Positions 8,127-16,180 are shown, numbered from the stretch's first letter. The stretch: 64,000 bases of DNA from Rheinheimera sp. EpRS3 (GCF_001513785.1 NZ_LNQS01000001.1:868001-932000), one strand, 5' to 3'. A program made the numbers and translations. Notes: generated by a model not told the origin, from the letters alone.

Positions 8127-9883
8127 CACAGTTACTGCGCCTGTTTACTGTTGTATGGCTGGTGGTATGCAGCTTAGTGTTGCCGGTAAGTGCGGCTATG
8201 GCTGCAGCTACCCCGGCTCCGGTCAGTGCTATTGGTTACTACCAGCTGACAGAGCAGGATTTGGCACGTTTGCAGCAGCAAGCCGAATTTGCCAGTCTGC
8301 CACCTGCTCAGTTTGCGCAGCTGAAAACGTTACAGCAGCAGATTTTTCGCAATCAGCGCATTATGTCAGTAGCGCTCGATAGCATCGGTTTTGCTGCAAG
8401 CATTGATAAAACCGCTTTGCCGCCTGACGCTGCAGAGCAGGCAAAGTTACGCCAGTTGGTATTTAACAACAGCTTTAAAGCTGGCCACTGGCCTGAGCAA
8501 GCACCGTTGCCGCTGAATTTACAACCCTCGTCCCGCTGTGGCTGTGCGCCGGAAATTGTTAAACAGGAACGCTTTACCAATTTCAGCTATGGTTTTGTGC
8601 CTTACTGGCAAAGTGGCACTAATCAGATTACATTCAGTGCTTTTAACCGCATTGGCTTATACTCGTTTACCCTGGGCGATGACAATCAGCTGTTAAGCCC
8701 ACCTAACTGGCGCAACAACCGCCATTTTAATGACTTTATCAACACCGCTCAGGCCCACAATACTTATCTGGATATCGTGATTACCGCTTTTGACCGTATC
8801 AGCTATCGGGAAGTTGATCTGCACCGTTTGCGTCAGCAATTAGTGACTGAACTTACCACACCGATGGCCGGTTTTGCGCTGAATAACCTGCAGCCCTGGC
8901 TGAGCTTTGGTGCCAGTTCGCGCCGCACTCTGGCCGATGGCATTACCTTTAATCTGGATTTAACCGCGCTAACGGCAGCAGAGCAGTTAAATTTCATTAC
9001 TTTCTTACGTGAACTGCGCCTTGATCTTAAGCTGCCGCCACAGGCTACCAATACCGATGGGTATTTTATTAACTTAAAGGTACCGGCCAAAGCGGTATTA
9101 AGCGGTGCTAAGTTACCGGAAGAAATAGCCAACAGCATGCCGGCACTAACCTTATACAACTCAGATACGCTGTACGCACCAGACAAACTAACCGCACTGG
9201 CGCCATTGGTAAACCTGTTGCTGGTGCAGTTTGACCATAGCATAGAAGCCAAATTAAGCAGTCACGTGCCCAGTGGGCAGGACAAATATCCGTTTCGCCG
9301 TGAAATGAAGTTGTTAAAAAGCGCAATAGATGCAATGCCCGATACCGACAAAGCTAACTTACTGCTGGAAAAAATACTGCCGCTGTTTGAGGTTTTACCG
9401 CTACAGCAAAGCGGCCAGTTGGCCACACAGGATCTGCGCAATGACTTAACCTATGCCAACTGGAATTTCAGCGGCGCGGCTTTTTGGACCCTACCGCTGA
9501 CCAGCAGCCAATATGCCGAAGTGCAGCGAGCTTTTGCCATCCAGGACAGTTATGGTTATCAGCAATATATGCAACAGATATGTGACCGGGTATGCCCTAA
9601 ACGCTGGTTCTGGCGTTTGGTGCTGGTGCTATTGCTGCTGGCGGTGGCAGCGCTATATCTGCTGGCTACGTTGTTTTACTACCCGTTGCAACGCTGGCTG
9701 GAGCATCCGGCTATGCTGTATGGCGTACCCGGTGTATTTACTATCGGATTACTACTGATTTTGTCCTGTGACCCATACTGGCATCAATTTCAGGCACTGA
9801 TTTTAGTGGCTGTGCTGGCATTTGTCGTGCTGGGTCTGATGTTATATCGCCGCTTACAGCAAAAGCGGGAACATTATCCCTAA
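8123..9883 (+). CDS. eCIS-operon membrane protein with GH18-like domain
   Basis: 586 residues; ATGA overlap with the upstream stop. It starts with a hydrophobic signal or anchor (residues 5-28, AAMA-A cut possible). Residues about 145-270 (YGFVPYWQSG, then FNRIGLYSFTLGDDN, then FINTAQAHNTYLDIVITAF) have the rhythm of the first strands of a glycoside hydrolase 18 TIM barrel. However, I do not see the catalytic DxxDxDxE motif, so it may be a non-catalytic sugar-binding version. Near the C-terminus lie three hydrophobic segments (about 498-522, 534-552 and 555-575), so the domain faces the periplasm. A CGC and a CDRVC pair of cysteines fit a secreted region. Its role in the injection system is unknown; it could anchor particles at the envelope or help release them. 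Confidence 0.5.
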   Translation: MTQLLRLFTVVWLVVCSLVLPVSAAMAAATPAPVSAIGYYQLTEQDLARLQQQAEFASLPPAQFAQLKTLQQQIFRNQRIMSVALDSIGFAASIDKTALPPDAAEQAKLRQLVFNNSFKAGHWPEQAPLPLNLQPSSRCGCAPEIVKQERFTNFSYGFVPYWQSGTNQITFSAFNRIGLYSFTLGDDNQLLSPPNWRNNRHFNDFINTAQAHNTYLDIVITAFDRISYREVDLHRLRQQLVTELTTPMAGFALNNLQPWLSFGASSRRTLADGITFNLDLTALTAAEQLNFITFLRELRLDLKLPPQATNTDGYFINLKVPAKAVLSGAKLPEEIANSMPALTLYNSDTLYAPDKLTALAPLVNLLLVQFDHSIEAKLSSHVPSGQDKYPFRREMKLLKSAIDAMPDTDKANLLLEKILPLFEVLPLQQSGQLATQDLRNDLTYANWNFSGAAFWTLPLTSSQYAEVQRAFAIQDSYGYQQYMQQICDRVCPKRWFWRLVLVLLLLAVAALYLLATLFYYPLQRWLEHPAMLYGVPGVFTIGLLLILSCDPYWHQFQALILVAVLAFVVLGLMLYRRLQQKREHYP

Positions 9884-9956
9884 CGTACAATATTAGCGTC
9901 TACACTTTATTAACCTGCAGCCGCAGTACAGGCTTTGCAAACTTAAGGAAACCACC

Positions 9957-11024
9957 ATGAAATTTGCTGTTGGCCGTACCTCACAATCACAACAACCGGT
10001 AGCTGCAGCGCCTGGCAGTGCTGCCAGCGCTGCTTTACAGCAAAGTAGCCGGCAACAACAACAGGCCCGCCAGCTGCAGGCGCTAAAACACAGTAAAGCT
10101 GCTTTGATTCAGCACAAGCCAGATGAAAGCACGGTAAGCCAGCAAGCTGCGCTGGAAGATGAAGAGCCTATGCAGGGCAAGTTTGAAACAGCGCAAAAGA
10201 TGGGCCTGGAAGACGAAGAGCTAATGCAAGGCAAGTTTGATGCGACAGTGCAACGGCAGCCGGATGAAGAGGAGCCGTTACAGGGAAAGTTTGAGCCTGG
10301 CGCTGTTAATCAGCGTCAGGCAGATGCGGCACCAGCTAATAACACCGGTATGCCGGATCAGTTAAAAAGTGGCATTGAAAGTTTGTCCGGCTACGTGATG
10401 GACGATGTAAAAGTGCACTACAACTCGGCTAAACCGGCACAAATGCAGGCACATGCCTATGCGCAGGGCTCCGATATCCATATAGCGCCGGGGCAGGAAC
10501 AACATCTGCCACACGAAGCCTGGCATGTAGTGCAGCAAAAGCAGGGCCGGGTACAAGCCACCACCCAGCTAAAAGGTGAAGCAATAAATGACGATCCTGG
10601 CCTGGAGCATGAAGCTGATGTGATGGGGGCAAAGGCGCTGAACGCTGCTCAGGTAACCACACAATTATCGTCTGCTGTCCACAGTAGGCTGGTGCCAGGT
10701 TGTGTAGCACAAAGAGAAGTCGTTGCCGGCACTTTGGTTGTAAATGAGGGAGGCTACCCATGTTTTGCTTACGATGGCAAAAAATATCATATAGATGAAA
10801 ATGAACCGAAACATGTTACATGTGATACCGACGGGAGAACACATTACTATTTCGAAGGGAGTGGTACCGATATAGTTGGCAATGTCGGTCCGGGGAAAAA
10901 TAAGAAATCAAAGCAGCAGATAAAATTTAAGTTTGAAGCTCTACCTGCTGGTGTGCAGTCTTTTATTAAAAATAACTACAACGCAATAGTTAATGCTGTT
11001 GAAAAAGGTGTTATTGCAGTGTGA
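9957..11024 (+). CDS. DUF4157 eCIS-associated protein with variable C-terminal tail (candidate cargo/toxin)
   Basis: 355 residues; good site AAGGAAACC before ATG 9957. Residues 1-60 are Gln/Ala-rich and disordered-looking. Residues 66-118 carry three acidic repeats (EDEEPMQGKF, EDEELMQGKF, DEEEPLQGKF). Residues 132-228 are a DUF4157 domain with the zinc-metalloprotease-like HEAWH at 186-190 and a downstream HEAD (218-221). DUF4157 is the best-known eCIS cargo-associated domain. From about residue 250 the protein changes: codon use becomes AT-richer, and the 100-residue tail (DGKKYHIDENEPKHV, GNVGPGKNKKSK) matches nothing I recognise. That is the layout of a polymorphic effector with an exchangeable tip. 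Whether HEAWH self-cleaves the tail is inference. Confidence 0.85.
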   Translation: MKFAVGRTSQSQQPVAAAPGSAASAALQQSSRQQQQARQLQALKHSKAALIQHKPDESTVSQQAALEDEEPMQGKFETAQKMGLEDEELMQGKFDATVQRQPDEEEPLQGKFEPGAVNQRQADAAPANNTGMPDQLKSGIESLSGYVMDDVKVHYNSAKPAQMQAHAYAQGSDIHIAPGQEQHLPHEAWHVVQQKQGRVQATTQLKGEAINDDPGLEHEADVMGAKALNAAQVTTQLSSAVHSRLVPGCVAQREVVAGTLVVNEGGYPCFAYDGKKYHIDENEPKHVTCDTDGRTHYYFEGSGTDIVGNVGPGKNKKSKQQIKFKFEALPAGVQSFIKNNYNAIVNAVEKGVIAV

Positions 11025-11182
11025 TAGTCGACTTTAGACAAACTAGCTTAGCTTTTTGCAAAAGCAGTAAACAAATTTTTGTATATGACCTGCCGGAGTC
11101 TGGTGCGCTTCATACTCGTGGCCGAGTAGCTGAAATGGCGCGCCAAACTGATATTCTGCAGCGGTACAGGCATGGTGAATGA
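11021..11182 (+). CDS. small overlapping ORF after the DUF4157 gene (candidate)
   Basis: A 53-codon frame starts with GTG at 11021 in a GTGA overlap with the DUF4157 stop and runs without interruption to a TGA at 11180-11182, three bases before a strong terminator. The product begins MIVDFRQTSLAFCKSSKQ and ends ILQRYRHGE; it is soluble and basic at the end. The tight fit between upstream stop and terminator suggests a real cistron, for example a partner or immunity peptide of the variable tail, or a remnant of a longer one. There is no ribosome site of its own beyond coupling. I recognise no family. Confidence 0.35.
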   Translation: MIVDFRQTSLAFCKSSKQIFVYDLPESGALHTRGRVAEMARQTDILQRYRHGE

Positions 11183-11185
11183 TAT

Positions 11186-11213
11186 AGCCCGGCTGCAACG
11201 CCGGGCTTTTTAT
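11186..11213 (+). terminator. Rho-independent terminator of the eCIS operon
   Basis: Perfect 8-bp stem AGCCCGGC / GCCGGGCT around the loop TGCAAC, followed by TTTTATT. It closes the plus-strand operon before the minus-strand tautomerase gene. Confidence 0.85.
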
Positions 11214-11229
11214 TGCAATTACTTATTGC

Positions 11230-11445
11230 TCAGTTTTTTTTCGCCGCTTCGCGCTGACGGCGGCTGGTGATGTTTTCCCGGTTCAGGCCCCAATTGTCGG
11301 TATTTACCTCATCGATAATGACAAAGGTGGTGGCCGGGTCTTTACCCAGCACGTCGCTGAGTAAGTCTGTTACACCTTCAATTAACTGCAGTTTCTGCTC
11401 TGCTGTTACGCCTTCTTCAGTGACACGGATATTAACGTATGGCAT
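11230..11445 (-). CDS. tautomerase family protein (4-oxalocrotonate tautomerase-like)
   Basis: 71 residues beginning MPYVNIRVTEEGVT. After removal of Met, Pro-1 would be the catalytic base, as in 4-oxalocrotonate tautomerases. The VIIDEVNTDNWGLNRE segment with a central Trp is the usual second half of this fold. It is of normal family length; these enzymes act as oligomers on keto-enol substrates. It lies 23 bp downstream of an SDR gene on the same strand, so the two are probably co-transcribed, and a LysR regulator is divergent from them. The actual substrate cannot be read from the sequence. C-terminus is lysine-rich (REAAKKN). Confidence 0.85.
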   Translation of the reverse strand: MPYVNIRVTEEGVTAEQKLQLIEGVTDLLSDVLGKDPATTFVIIDEVNTDNWGLNRENITSRRQREAAKKN

Positions 11446-11468
11446 AGCTGTGCTCCTTTAACCATGAA

Positions 11469-12212
11469 TTACCAGACACCGGCCGCGGCGCCGCCGTCAA
11501 CCGCCATAATAGTACCACTGACATAGGCAGAATCGGTCAGGTACAACACGGCTGCGACAATGTCCTGCACAGTGCCGGTTTTACCGCTGGGTGACAGCTG
11601 ATTCAAGAACGCTTCAGAGTCAGCAAAGCTGCCATGCAGCGGCGTTTGAATAATGCCGGGCGCAACCGCATTAACGCGGATATTGGCCGGTGCCAGCTCC
11701 ACCGCCAGATGGCGTGTGGCGGCATTAATACCGCCTTTAATCAGTACCGGCAAGGTAGCAGGCAGTTTGGCGGTAGGCTGCAGCCCGATATTGGCGGTGA
11801 TACTAACAATATGGCCGCCGCCATGAGCTTGCATATGGGTGACGGCTTGCTGCACCGGGTAGAAAAAGCCCTGCAGGTTGGTCGCAACTAAGGCGTTAAG
11901 GTCGGTTTCAGTGTAGTGATTAACCGGCTTGGCGATAAATACACCGGCATTATTAATCAGCACATCGACACCGCCGAAGTGTTTAATCGCCTGGTCGAAT
12001 AACGCTTTGGCTGTCTCAGGTTTGGCAATATCACCGGCCACGGCCAGAAAGTTGGCCGGGTTACCCAGCCTGGTTGCGGCCTCTGCTAAGCGCTCTGCCG
12101 TGCGGGCATTGCCTACCACGTTATCACCACGTTGTAAGTAAGCTTGGGCAATGGCAAAACCAATGCCGCTGGAAGCGCCTGTTACTATAACGGTCTGTTT
12201 GCTGTTGCGCAT
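11469..12212 (-). CDS. SDR-family oxidoreductase-like protein with atypical active site
   Basis: 247 residues from ATG 12212, behind GAGGAG; the longer frame to 12266 adds an unlikely extension. Rossmann features are clear: TGASSGIG at 11-18, NNAG at 87-90, and the C-terminal RVNAVAPGIIQTPLH block. The catalytic Ser and Tyr are not where expected: the usual SS position reads TA (A140) and the YxxxK tyrosine is Pro155, with K159 kept. Such Tyr-less SDRs exist and may have a changed mechanism or simply bind nucleotide. Upstream of the tautomerase and divergent from a LysR regulator, which probably controls it. Confidence 0.85.
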   Translation of the reverse strand: MRNSKQTVIVTGASSGIGFAIAQAYLQRGDNVVGNARTAERLAEAATRLGNPANFLAVAGDIAKPETAKALFDQAIKHFGGVDVLINNAGVFIAKPVNHYTETDLNALVATNLQGFFYPVQQAVTHMQAHGGGHIVSITANIGLQPTAKLPATLPVLIKGGINAATRHLAVELAPANIRVNAVAPGIIQTPLHGSFADSEAFLNQLSPSGKTGTVQDIVAAVLYLTDSAYVSGTIMAVDGGAAAGVW

Positions 12213-12354
12213 ATTTTGCTCCTCGTAGCTGAAATGTTGGCACCGAAAACCGGTCAGCAACGCCACTTTACTTTTAACTTAAGGCGCGATAAATATCGGT
12301 ATGGTTGAATCACTTGATACATAATGTAACTAATGGTGCGGGCGGAGCGCTCTG

Positions 12355-13269
12355 ATGACACATATATTCGATGATAAACAATACAGTGGTATTGAGCTGT
12401 TTTGTCTGGCGGTAGAGGCGGGCAGTTTTACTAAGGCGGCACTTCATGCCGGTATCACACCGGCCGCCGTAAGCCGGTCGATATCCAGGCTGGAAGACCG
12501 GCTGGGCGTCAGGCTGTTTGTCCGTACCACCCGGCAAATCCGGCTAACGGATAACGGCCAGCGCTATTATCTGCAATGCCGCGATGCACTGGCGCAGTTG
12601 GCAGAAGCTGAGCGCGAAGTCAGCGGTGGGCAGGTCGCGCCAGCTGGGATGTTGCGGCTCAGTGCGCCGACGCCCTATGCGCATTTTCGCTTGCTGCCGT
12701 TATTGCCGCAGTTCAGGCTGCTTTATCCCGATGTGCAGTTTCATCTGCATCTGGGTAACCGCAATATTGATTTTGCAGCCGACAATATTGATCTGGCCAT
12801 TCGGATGCGCGATCCGAAAGACTCCGGCCTGATCGCCCGTAAACTGGAAGATGCCGAACTGGCAACTGTGGCAGCACCGTCGTACTTGCGCCGGGCCGGC
12901 ACGCCAACCCGGCTGGACGAGTTACAACAACATGACTGTCTGCAATTTGAGTTACCCAGCACCGGTAAAGCCATCAACTGGCCATTTATGCAAAACGGCC
13001 GGCAGGTAGAGATAGAAACCCGCGGCAGTTATCACTGCAGTGACGATTTATTGGGCGTGGTAACTTTAGCAAAACAAGGGGGCGGTATTATTCAGACATA
13101 CCGTTTTATGTTTGAACGCGAGCTGGCGCAAGGCGAATTGGTTGAGTTGCTGTCACAGCACAGTGGCACATCGCGGCCGGTGTATCTGTTATATCCGCAT
13201 GCCCGGCATGTGCCGCTCAGGCTGCGGGTGTTTATTGATTTCCTGTTGGCACGGCTACAACAGCAATAA
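12355..13269 (+). CDS. LysR-family transcriptional regulator
   Basis: 304 residues. The N-terminal winged helix-turn-helix (FTKAALHAGITPAAVSRSISRLEDRLGVRLFVRT, split over residues 25-60) is typical LysR, followed by an effector-binding domain (LRLSAPTPYAHFRLLPLLPQF). The family activates or represses a divergent neighbour using a small co-inducer. Here the divergent gene is the SDR/tautomerase pair, with a 142-bp shared intergenic region (12213-12354). Start ATG 12355 is preceded by a GGAG about 10 bp upstream. The sequence resembles the large group of LysR regulators that sit next to quinone reductase, SDR and similar stress genes. Target is inferred from position only. Confidence 0.92.
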   Translation: MTHIFDDKQYSGIELFCLAVEAGSFTKAALHAGITPAAVSRSISRLEDRLGVRLFVRTTRQIRLTDNGQRYYLQCRDALAQLAEAEREVSGGQVAPAGMLRLSAPTPYAHFRLLPLLPQFRLLYPDVQFHLHLGNRNIDFAADNIDLAIRMRDPKDSGLIARKLEDAELATVAAPSYLRRAGTPTRLDELQQHDCLQFELPSTGKAINWPFMQNGRQVEIETRGSYHCSDDLLGVVTLAKQGGGIIQTYRFMFERELAQGELVELLSQHSGTSRPVYLLYPHARHVPLRLRVFIDFLLARLQQQ

Positions 13270-13294
13270 GCATCACGTGATGGCGAGTGAGTGT

Positions 13295-13324
13295 AAGGCC
13301 CGTCTGATGTAGCCCGGGCCTTTG
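13295..13324. terminator. hairpin between lysR and ohr (shared terminator candidate)
   Basis: Stem AAGGCCCG / CGGGCCTT (8 bp) with a 12-nt loop between two convergent genes. The T-run is short on both strands, so efficiency is uncertain. Confidence 0.55.
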
Positions 13325-13329
13325 TTGAC

Positions 13330-13752
13330 TTAAAGCAGTCGCAGGGTCACAGCAACATTATCGCGGGTGGCTTTAGAGTAGGGGCAAATCTGATGAGCTT
13401 TTTCGGTGAGTTGGTTTGCCAGCAGAGGATCTAACCCCGGTAGGCTAATATTGAGCCGTACTTGCAAAAAGAAGGCATTGTTTGTTAAACCCAAATCAAT
13501 TTCTGCATCAACAGCCGTATCTGCAGGCAGCGTAAGATTAAGCTCCGCTGCAGCTTTGCTCATGGCGCCAATAAAACAGGCAGACCAGCCAGCGGCCAAC
13601 AACTGCTCCGGATTAGTACCGGGGCCTGCTGAGCCCGGGGCCGACAGTTTAACCGCTAAGCGGCCATCAGAGCTGTGAGACTCGCCATTGCGACCGCCGG
13701 TGGTGTGCGTTTTGCCGGTGTAAACAACTTTTTCAATTGCAGTAATCATCAT
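13330..13752 (-). CDS. ohr: organic hydroperoxide resistance protein Ohr (OsmC/Ohr family)
   Basis: 140 residues, the normal Ohr length. The peroxidatic cysteine is in AAGWSACFIGAM (about residue 60) and the second cysteine in HQICPYSKATRDN (about 125), the thiol pair that reduces organic hydroperoxides using lipoylated partners. Starts MMITAIEKVVYTGKTHTTGGRNG, typical of Ohr. AAAGGAAAG lies just upstream of the double ATG, so 13752 and 13749 are equally possible. Convergent with the LysR gene. An OhrR-type regulator is not seen nearby. Confident identification. Confidence 0.95.
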   Translation of the reverse strand: MMITAIEKVVYTGKTHTTGGRNGESHSSDGRLAVKLSAPGSAGPGTNPEQLLAAGWSACFIGAMSKAAAELNLTLPADTAVDAEIDLGLTNNAFFLQVRLNISLPGLDPLLANQLTEKAHQICPYSKATRDNVAVTLRLL

Positions 13753-13898
13753 TCTTTCCTTTCAGTGGTGAGTGGCTTGCGCATTAAAAGCGCTGTCGGG
13801 TTGTCACAACCCGATAGGAGTTAGTTTTTCATTTCAATGTACTTGCGATATGTCCCGATCAGGCTCTGATGTAATGTTTTGTAGTTGCCAGCCTTACA

Positions 13899-13947
13899 GA
13901 TACAGAGTGATACAAATCCACTGCTTCTCCGATACGTTGCGGATACA
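13899..13947 (+). promoter_or_regulatory. four-site GATACA array upstream of the bufferin operon
   Basis: GATACA at 13899, GATACA at 13909, GATACG at 13931 and GATACA at 13942: two pairs with 10-11 bp spacing, 32 bp between pairs. A TTAATA that could serve as -10 lies at 13958-13963. The same array with almost the same spacers is found in front of the DoxX/ferric-reductase operon (17446-17493). Tandem half-sites one helical turn apart are the usual layout for OmpR-family regulators, and one is encoded at 18813-19550. The region 13753-14053 contains no gene that I can support. Confidence 0.7.
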
Positions 13948-14053
13948 AGCGTAGGGCTTAATAGCTCTACCCGAACAAGCAGAGTTTGTTCGGCAACACG
14001 CCATCTTGGCATCAGCACGCGGACATGCCGCGTTACATATCTGGAGAAACAAC

Positions 14054-14515
14054 ATGTCTCGTAATCACTCTTTAAAAACAACTCGTTTAGGATTTATGGC
14101 AGTTGCCTTAGTGGGTGCTGTGAATCTGAGCTCCGCTGCTTTTGCAATGGACTCTTTACCTCAAGGTTACCAACTGACGACTTTAGTGAAAGTGGGTGAA
14201 GGTAAATGTGGCGAAGGCAAATGTGGTGCAGCAGAAAGCAACACTAAAGTAGCGGCAACGGAAGGAAAGTGCGGCGAAGGTAAATGTGGTGATGCCTCTT
14301 TTGCAAGCACCGATACCGATGGTGACGCTCTTGTTTCACGCAAAGAGTTCCTGGCAGTAGCCCCAACCCGCGCCAGCGATTTTAATACCATTGATACCGA
14401 TAAAGATGGCTTTATCTCTGAACTGGAAGCCTACAACTACCTGAAAACTGTGTATGAGAGCAATGGCAAAGCAGTGCCAAAAGACTTGTTTACCAGCCTG
14501 AATCAGACCAACTAA
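14054..14515 (+). CDS. bufA: bufferin/HvfA-type RiPP precursor with EGKCG motifs and EF-hand tail
   Basis: 153 residues from ATG 14054 (GGAG 8 bp upstream). A Sec signal peptide ends at about residue 31 (AFA-M). The core has four EGKCG motifs (residues 49-53, 54-58, 70-74 and 75-79), the pattern whose cysteines are converted by MNIO enzymes into oxazolone/thioamide-type groups in HvfA and related copper-binding peptides. Unusually, the C-terminus has two EF-hand loops: D87-T-D-G-D-A...E98, with Ala instead of Gly at position 6, and a textbook D114-T-D-K-D-G...E125. A secreted metallophore with calcium-binding domains is my reading. Precursor class is secure from motifs and neighbours; metal and EF-hand role are inference. 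Confidence 0.88.
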   Translation: MSRNHSLKTTRLGFMAVALVGAVNLSSAAFAMDSLPQGYQLTTLVKVGEGKCGEGKCGAAESNTKVAATEGKCGEGKCGDASFASTDTDGDALVSRKEFLAVAPTRASDFNTIDTDKDGFISELEAYNYLKTVYESNGKAVPKDLFTSLNQTN

Positions 14516-14537
14516 TTCAACAGTTGTTCTGCGAACG

Positions 14538-14572
14538 GCCTCCGCCATGCTTGTGCTGTCGGGGGCTTTTTT
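14538..14572 (+). terminator. attenuating hairpin between precursor and maturation genes
   Basis: Imperfect 7-bp stem GCCTCCG / CGGGGGC (one G:U pair), 15-nt loop, followed by TTTTTTATTT. It sits 23 bp after the precursor stop and ends just before the GAGGAG site of bufB. A partial terminator here would give more precursor than enzyme. Confidence 0.6.
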
Positions 14573-14589
14573 ATTTGAGGAGAGAACGG

Positions 14590-15423
14590 ATGACTACACG
14601 TCCTGCTTTACAAGGTGCTGGCCTTGGTTTACGCCGGGGTTTATTGCCTGAATTACTGACTATGGATACCCATGCGGTTGATTTTCTTGAATGTGCGCCG
14701 GAGAACTGGATAGATGTCGGTGGTGCCTATGGCCAGCAGCTGATGAGCCTTGCGGAGCGTTTTCCACTGAGCTGTCATGGCTTGTCTTTGTCCTTAGGGG
14801 GGCCTGCGCCACTGGATATGCAGTTACTGCAACGCACCCGTGCTTTTCTTGACCGTTATCAGGTGCCTCTGTTCAGTGAGCATCTGAGCTATTGCTCCGA
14901 TGAAGGCCATTTATACGATTTACTGCCCTTGCCCTTTACGGACGAAGCCGTTTTGCATGTGGCTGCGCGTATTCGTCAGGTGCAGGAGGTGCTTGGGCGA
15001 CGTATTGCGGTGGAGAATATCTCTTATTATGGTGCGCCTTTTCAGGCTTTGGCTGAAATTGAGTTCTTAAAGGCGGTGATGAGCGAAGCCGATTGTGACT
15101 TGCTACTTGATATCAATAATTTATATGTGAACTCCATCAACCATCGTTATGACGCATCGGCTTATCTGGCGGCGCTTCCGGCTGAACGGGTGGTGTATAT
15201 GCATGTGGCGGGTCACTATGACGAAGCAGCTGATTTGAAGATAGACACTCATGGTGCGCCTGTAAAAAACGATGTCTGGAGTTTACTGCGTCAGGCTTAT
15301 CAGCGCTTTGGGGCTGTGCCGTCGTTGCTGGAACGGGACTTTAACTTTCCGCCCTTGTCAGAGCTATTGGGCGAGGTATCACAGATACGTCAGTTGCAAC
15401 AGCAGGGAGTCCGCCATGAATAA
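14590..15423 (+). CDS. bufB: MNIO-type (DUF692) RiPP maturase, BufB/HvfB-like
   Basis: 277 residues from ATG 14590 behind GAGGAG. A TIM-barrel DUF692 protein: the family binds two or three iron atoms and uses oxygen to rewrite cysteines in peptide precursors. Putative metal ligands are all visible: H63 (CHGLSLSLG), E97-H98 (SEHLSY), E142-N143 (VENISYY), D174/N176 (LDINNLYVN), H205 and H209 (HVAGH), D219/H221 (DTHG) and E248 (LERDFNFP). It follows the EGKCG precursor and overlaps the DUF2063 partner by 8 bp, which is the standard order. Acts in the cytoplasm before export. Identification is secure; the product structure is taken from studied relatives. Confidence 0.95.
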   Translation: MTTRPALQGAGLGLRRGLLPELLTMDTHAVDFLECAPENWIDVGGAYGQQLMSLAERFPLSCHGLSLSLGGPAPLDMQLLQRTRAFLDRYQVPLFSEHLSYCSDEGHLYDLLPLPFTDEAVLHVAARIRQVQEVLGRRIAVENISYYGAPFQALAEIEFLKAVMSEADCDLLLDINNLYVNSINHRYDASAYLAALPAERVVYMHVAGHYDEAADLKIDTHGAPVKNDVWSLLRQAYQRFGAVPSLLERDFNFPPLSELLGEVSQIRQLQQQGVRHE

Positions 15424-16168
15424 GACCTTAGAGCAGCAATTACTTTGTCTGGCGCATTATGTGCGCGACCCTGCAGGTTCTGCCGCCCCGCCAGGGATGG
15501 AGCCACGGCGTCTGGCGGTTTACCGCCGCTTGTTTTATGGCAACATCGAAGCCATGCTGGCCTCAGGCTTTCCGGTGCTGTGTGCCAGCCTTGGCTCTGC
15601 CGACTGGCATCGGCTGGTGCAGGATTTTTATGCCCATTACTGCAGTCAAACGCCTTTATTCACCGAACTTGCCTCTGAGTTTGCGCTCTATCTGGAGCCG
15701 GGTGTGACTGAACAAGGTGTCGCTGAGCGTTTAAAACTACCGCTGTGGCTGGCCGAGCTTGCGCATTATGAGCAGGTCGAGACGGTGTTGCTGCTTAGCA
15801 ATGCTCAGCACTCTGCAGTTAATCCAGAGACTGAACTGCTGGATACTGTGCTTGTGCTCTCTGAATTGGCCTGGCCTTTAGCGTACCAGTGGCCGGTCTG
15901 TGATATTGGTCTTGGTTATTTGTCAGAGCCGCCTTTGCCAGAGCCAACTTTGCTGCTGGCACAGCGCAAAGCGGACCATAAAGTTCACTTCTCCCGCTTG
16001 GCTCCTCTGGCTTATACTCTGCTGATATCTGTGCAGCAACAGCAGTGGACAGGGCGACAGCATCTGGCCGCACTGGCAGATAGCATGGGGGTCGCACTGG
16101 AAGCGGTTTTACCTGCAGGCAAAGCGCTGCTGGAACAGCTGCATCAGCAGGCAGTTATTTCGGGCTAG
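15416..16168 (+). CDS. bufC: DUF2063 RiPP maturation partner, BufC/HvfC-like
   Basis: 250 residues from ATG 15416 (GGGAG upstream, 8-bp overlap with bufB). It begins with a helical DUF2063 N-terminal module ([24 protein letters not shown] and [31 protein letters not shown] patterns). In the family this module binds the MNIO enzyme and presents the precursor. The C-terminal 120 residues are less conserved. No catalytic motif is expected. A longer frame beginning at 15272 would lie inside bufB and is rejected. A strong shared hairpin (16181-16212) ends the operon. Confidence 0.92.
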   Translation: MNKTLEQQLLCLAHYVRDPAGSAAPPGMEPRRLAVYRRLFYGNIEAMLASGFPVLCASLGSADWHRLVQDFYAHYCSQTPLFTELASEFALYLEPGVTEQGVAERLKLPLWLAELAHYEQVETVLLLSNAQHSAVNPETELLDTVLVLSELAWPLAYQWPVCDIGLGYLSEPPLPEPTLLLAQRKADHKVHFSRLAPLAYTLLISVQQQQWTGRQHLAALADSMGVALEAVLPAGKALLEQLHQQAVISG

Positions 16169-16180
16169 ACACTGAAGCAT

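Noticed and set aside
8833-9252. 139-codon minus-strand frame inside the GH18-like membrane gene
   Set aside because: Antisense to a well-supported gene with signal peptide and TM segments; the product looks random and lacks a start site.
10154-10310. Repeated LEDEEPMQGKF units considered as a CRISPR-like or mobile repeat
   Set aside because: The repeats are in frame, protein-level and typical of DUF4157 proteins; no spacers.
13821-14081. 86-codon minus-strand frame over the bufferin promoter
   Set aside because: Covers the GATACA array and the bufA start; cysteine/arginine-rich and no ribosome site.
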